A stretch of DNA of 64,000 nt from Ornithinibacillus scapharcae TW25. GTDB taxonomy: Bacteria; Bacillota; Bacilli; Bacillales; Amphibacillaceae. Below the pieces are notes generated by a model, which did no database searches, was not told where the DNA came from, and saw nothing but the letters and a program-made list of their open reading frames with translations. Shown piece by piece: positions 63,337 through 64,000 of this stretch. The stretch is from NCBI RefSeq assembly GCF_000190475.1, contig NZ_AEWH01000006.1, positions 186,001 through 250,000 on the forward strand, given 5' to 3'. How positions within the stretch are numbered: position 1 is the stretch's first letter; each line of letters opens with the position of its first letter. A program made the translations under genes and the position numbers.

Positions 63337-64000
63337 ATGCAAACAGCTTTGATTCTAGAAGAGTCCTCGCCTTATGTACCAAATATATTTGTTAATGCAT
63401 GGGAAATGTTAATCCAGGAGATGTTTCACGAATTTACTCTTTTCTTTGCACCAGAAATTTATGATGAAATTGATTTTAGCAATCCACCTCAATTCCTTCA
63501 CCAAGAACACCTACAGGAAGTTATACAAGGAGAGCCAAGACAAAACGTCTATACTCATATTATTATTGCTAAGCTTAGAAATGGTAAGGAAAAATGGATC
63601 TTAGTTCATTTCAACTTCAATAATCATAATGAATCACTACGAAGACGTATGTTTCATTACTTTTATCGCATCTATGACCATTTCAATCAAAAAGTATATC
63701 CGATTGTACTCGTCTATCAAAAAGAACACAACAGAATTGATTACTATGATTATCACTATTACGGTACAAGTATTATTTACAAGTATAATGTGTTTTCTGT
63801 TTTGGAGCAGGATGTATGGAAATTAGAAAAATCCTCTAACCCCTTTGCAGTAATAAACCTAGCAATCATTTATTCTAATTTTGCAAAAGACCAATTATTA
63901 ATCAGATTCTTCTTCAAAAAAAATCTAATGATACATGTACTGAACCGATTTGCATCATTAAACCAAACATCCAAAACAGCACTGCTCCAGTACATCGACA
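63337..64000 (+). CDS. Rpn / PDDEXK_2-like family protein, N-terminal part
   Basis: The first 221 codons of a gene that runs off the window. The visible part resembles the transposase-like, recombination-promoting nuclease family: FTLFFAPEIYDEIDFSNPPQ, KEKWILVHFNFNN, RMFHYFYRIYDHFNQKVYPI, YYGTSIIYKYNVFSVLEQ and NPFAVINLAIIYSNFAKDQL all lie where the family has its conserved segments. The usual active-site E-x-Q (as in hIEvQ) reads N-F-N here, so the nuclease core may be inactive. The C-terminus is missing. Confidence 0.75.
   Translation, partial: MQTALILEESSPYVPNIFVNAWEMLIQEMFHEFTLFFAPEIYDEIDFSNPPQFLHQEHLQEVIQGEPRQNVYTHIIIAKLRNGKEKWILVHFNFNNHNESLRRRMFHYFYRIYDHFNQKVYPIVLVYQKEHNRIDYYDYHYYGTSIIYKYNVFSVLEQDVWKLEKSSNPFAVINLAIIYSNFAKDQLLIRFFFKKNLMIHVLNRFASLNQTSKTALLQYID

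Overview
The window is a chromosomal segment of a low-GC, endospore-forming member of the Bacillaceae. The genus cannot be fixed from sequence alone. The evidence is AT-rich DNA, strong AAGGAGG-type ribosome binding sites with frequent GTG and TTG starts, a CotF-like spore coat gene behind a sigma-E-like promoter, gene sets familiar from Bacillus (odhAB, trmL-queG-amidase, sppA with an RDD protein, xpt-pbuX under a guanine riboswitch, dat, csaA, pdxK, fosB), and a tRNA-Gly with encoded CCA. No phage, insertion sequence, rRNA operon or CRISPR array was found. Most genes lie on the minus strand in short units, each closed by a clear rho-independent hairpin.

Layout. 1-6.8 kb: odhB (cut by the window edge) and odhA, a 33-codon membrane peptide gene, trmL, an amidase-domain protein, queG, tRNA-Gly(UCC) and a 33-bp duplicate of its 5' half. 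7-10 kb: dat and an S9 peptidase. 10-17.3 kb: an anchored hydrolase, an ABC-2 exporter (ATPase plus two permeases), a CtaG-like protein and a LuxR-type two-component pair. 17.4-24.6 kb: an SDR, a compact type I toxin-antitoxin-like locus, a deoxyinosine glycosylase / DJ-1 / RibD-like cluster, a PhoD-like phosphatase, a DUF4190 gene with an in-frame stop, maf and a GNAT. 24.6-30.6 kb: small membrane protein, second anchored hydrolase, VOC protein, third hydrolase, a candidate structured RNA, two small proteins, an acyl-CoA ligase and the coat protein. 30.7-36.2 kb: RDD/SppA and two tandem ECF sigma/anti-sigma modules. 36.3-44.3 kb: GNAT, small membrane proteins, exonuclease, HAD phosphatase and a polytopic membrane protein of about 1160 residues. 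44.5-50 kb: two small membrane proteins, a broken nitroreductase, an SDR, an MccF-like S66 peptidase with an upstream 45-residue membrane peptide, a GyrI-like gene split by one stop codon, and a drug efflux MFS. 50-55.5 kb: NRDE protein, HEPN-CBS protein, csaA, pdxK, DUF4256, membrane protein and DMT exporter. 55.6-57.8 kb: pbuX and xpt behind a guanine riboswitch. 57.9-64 kb: an ECF41 sigma factor with an NDH-2-like oxidoreductase, an ArsR regulator with a START-PDZ fusion, a lipoprotein, fosB with two GNATs, and a partial Rpn-like gene with a degenerate catalytic core.

The most distinctive signals are: (1) the toxin-like locus at 18.65-18.98 kb, with a sequestered ribosome binding site, a shared bidirectional terminator and a convergent antisense RNA; (2) three genes broken by single in-frame stops, all explicable by C:G to T:A transitions; (3) promoters matching ECF41 and ECF-type consensus in front of each of the three ECF loci; (4) the START-PDZ and HEPN-CBS domain combinations; (5) an orphan structured RNA candidate at 27.5 kb; (6) several small membrane peptides of 33-59 residues that simple ORF cut-offs miss.
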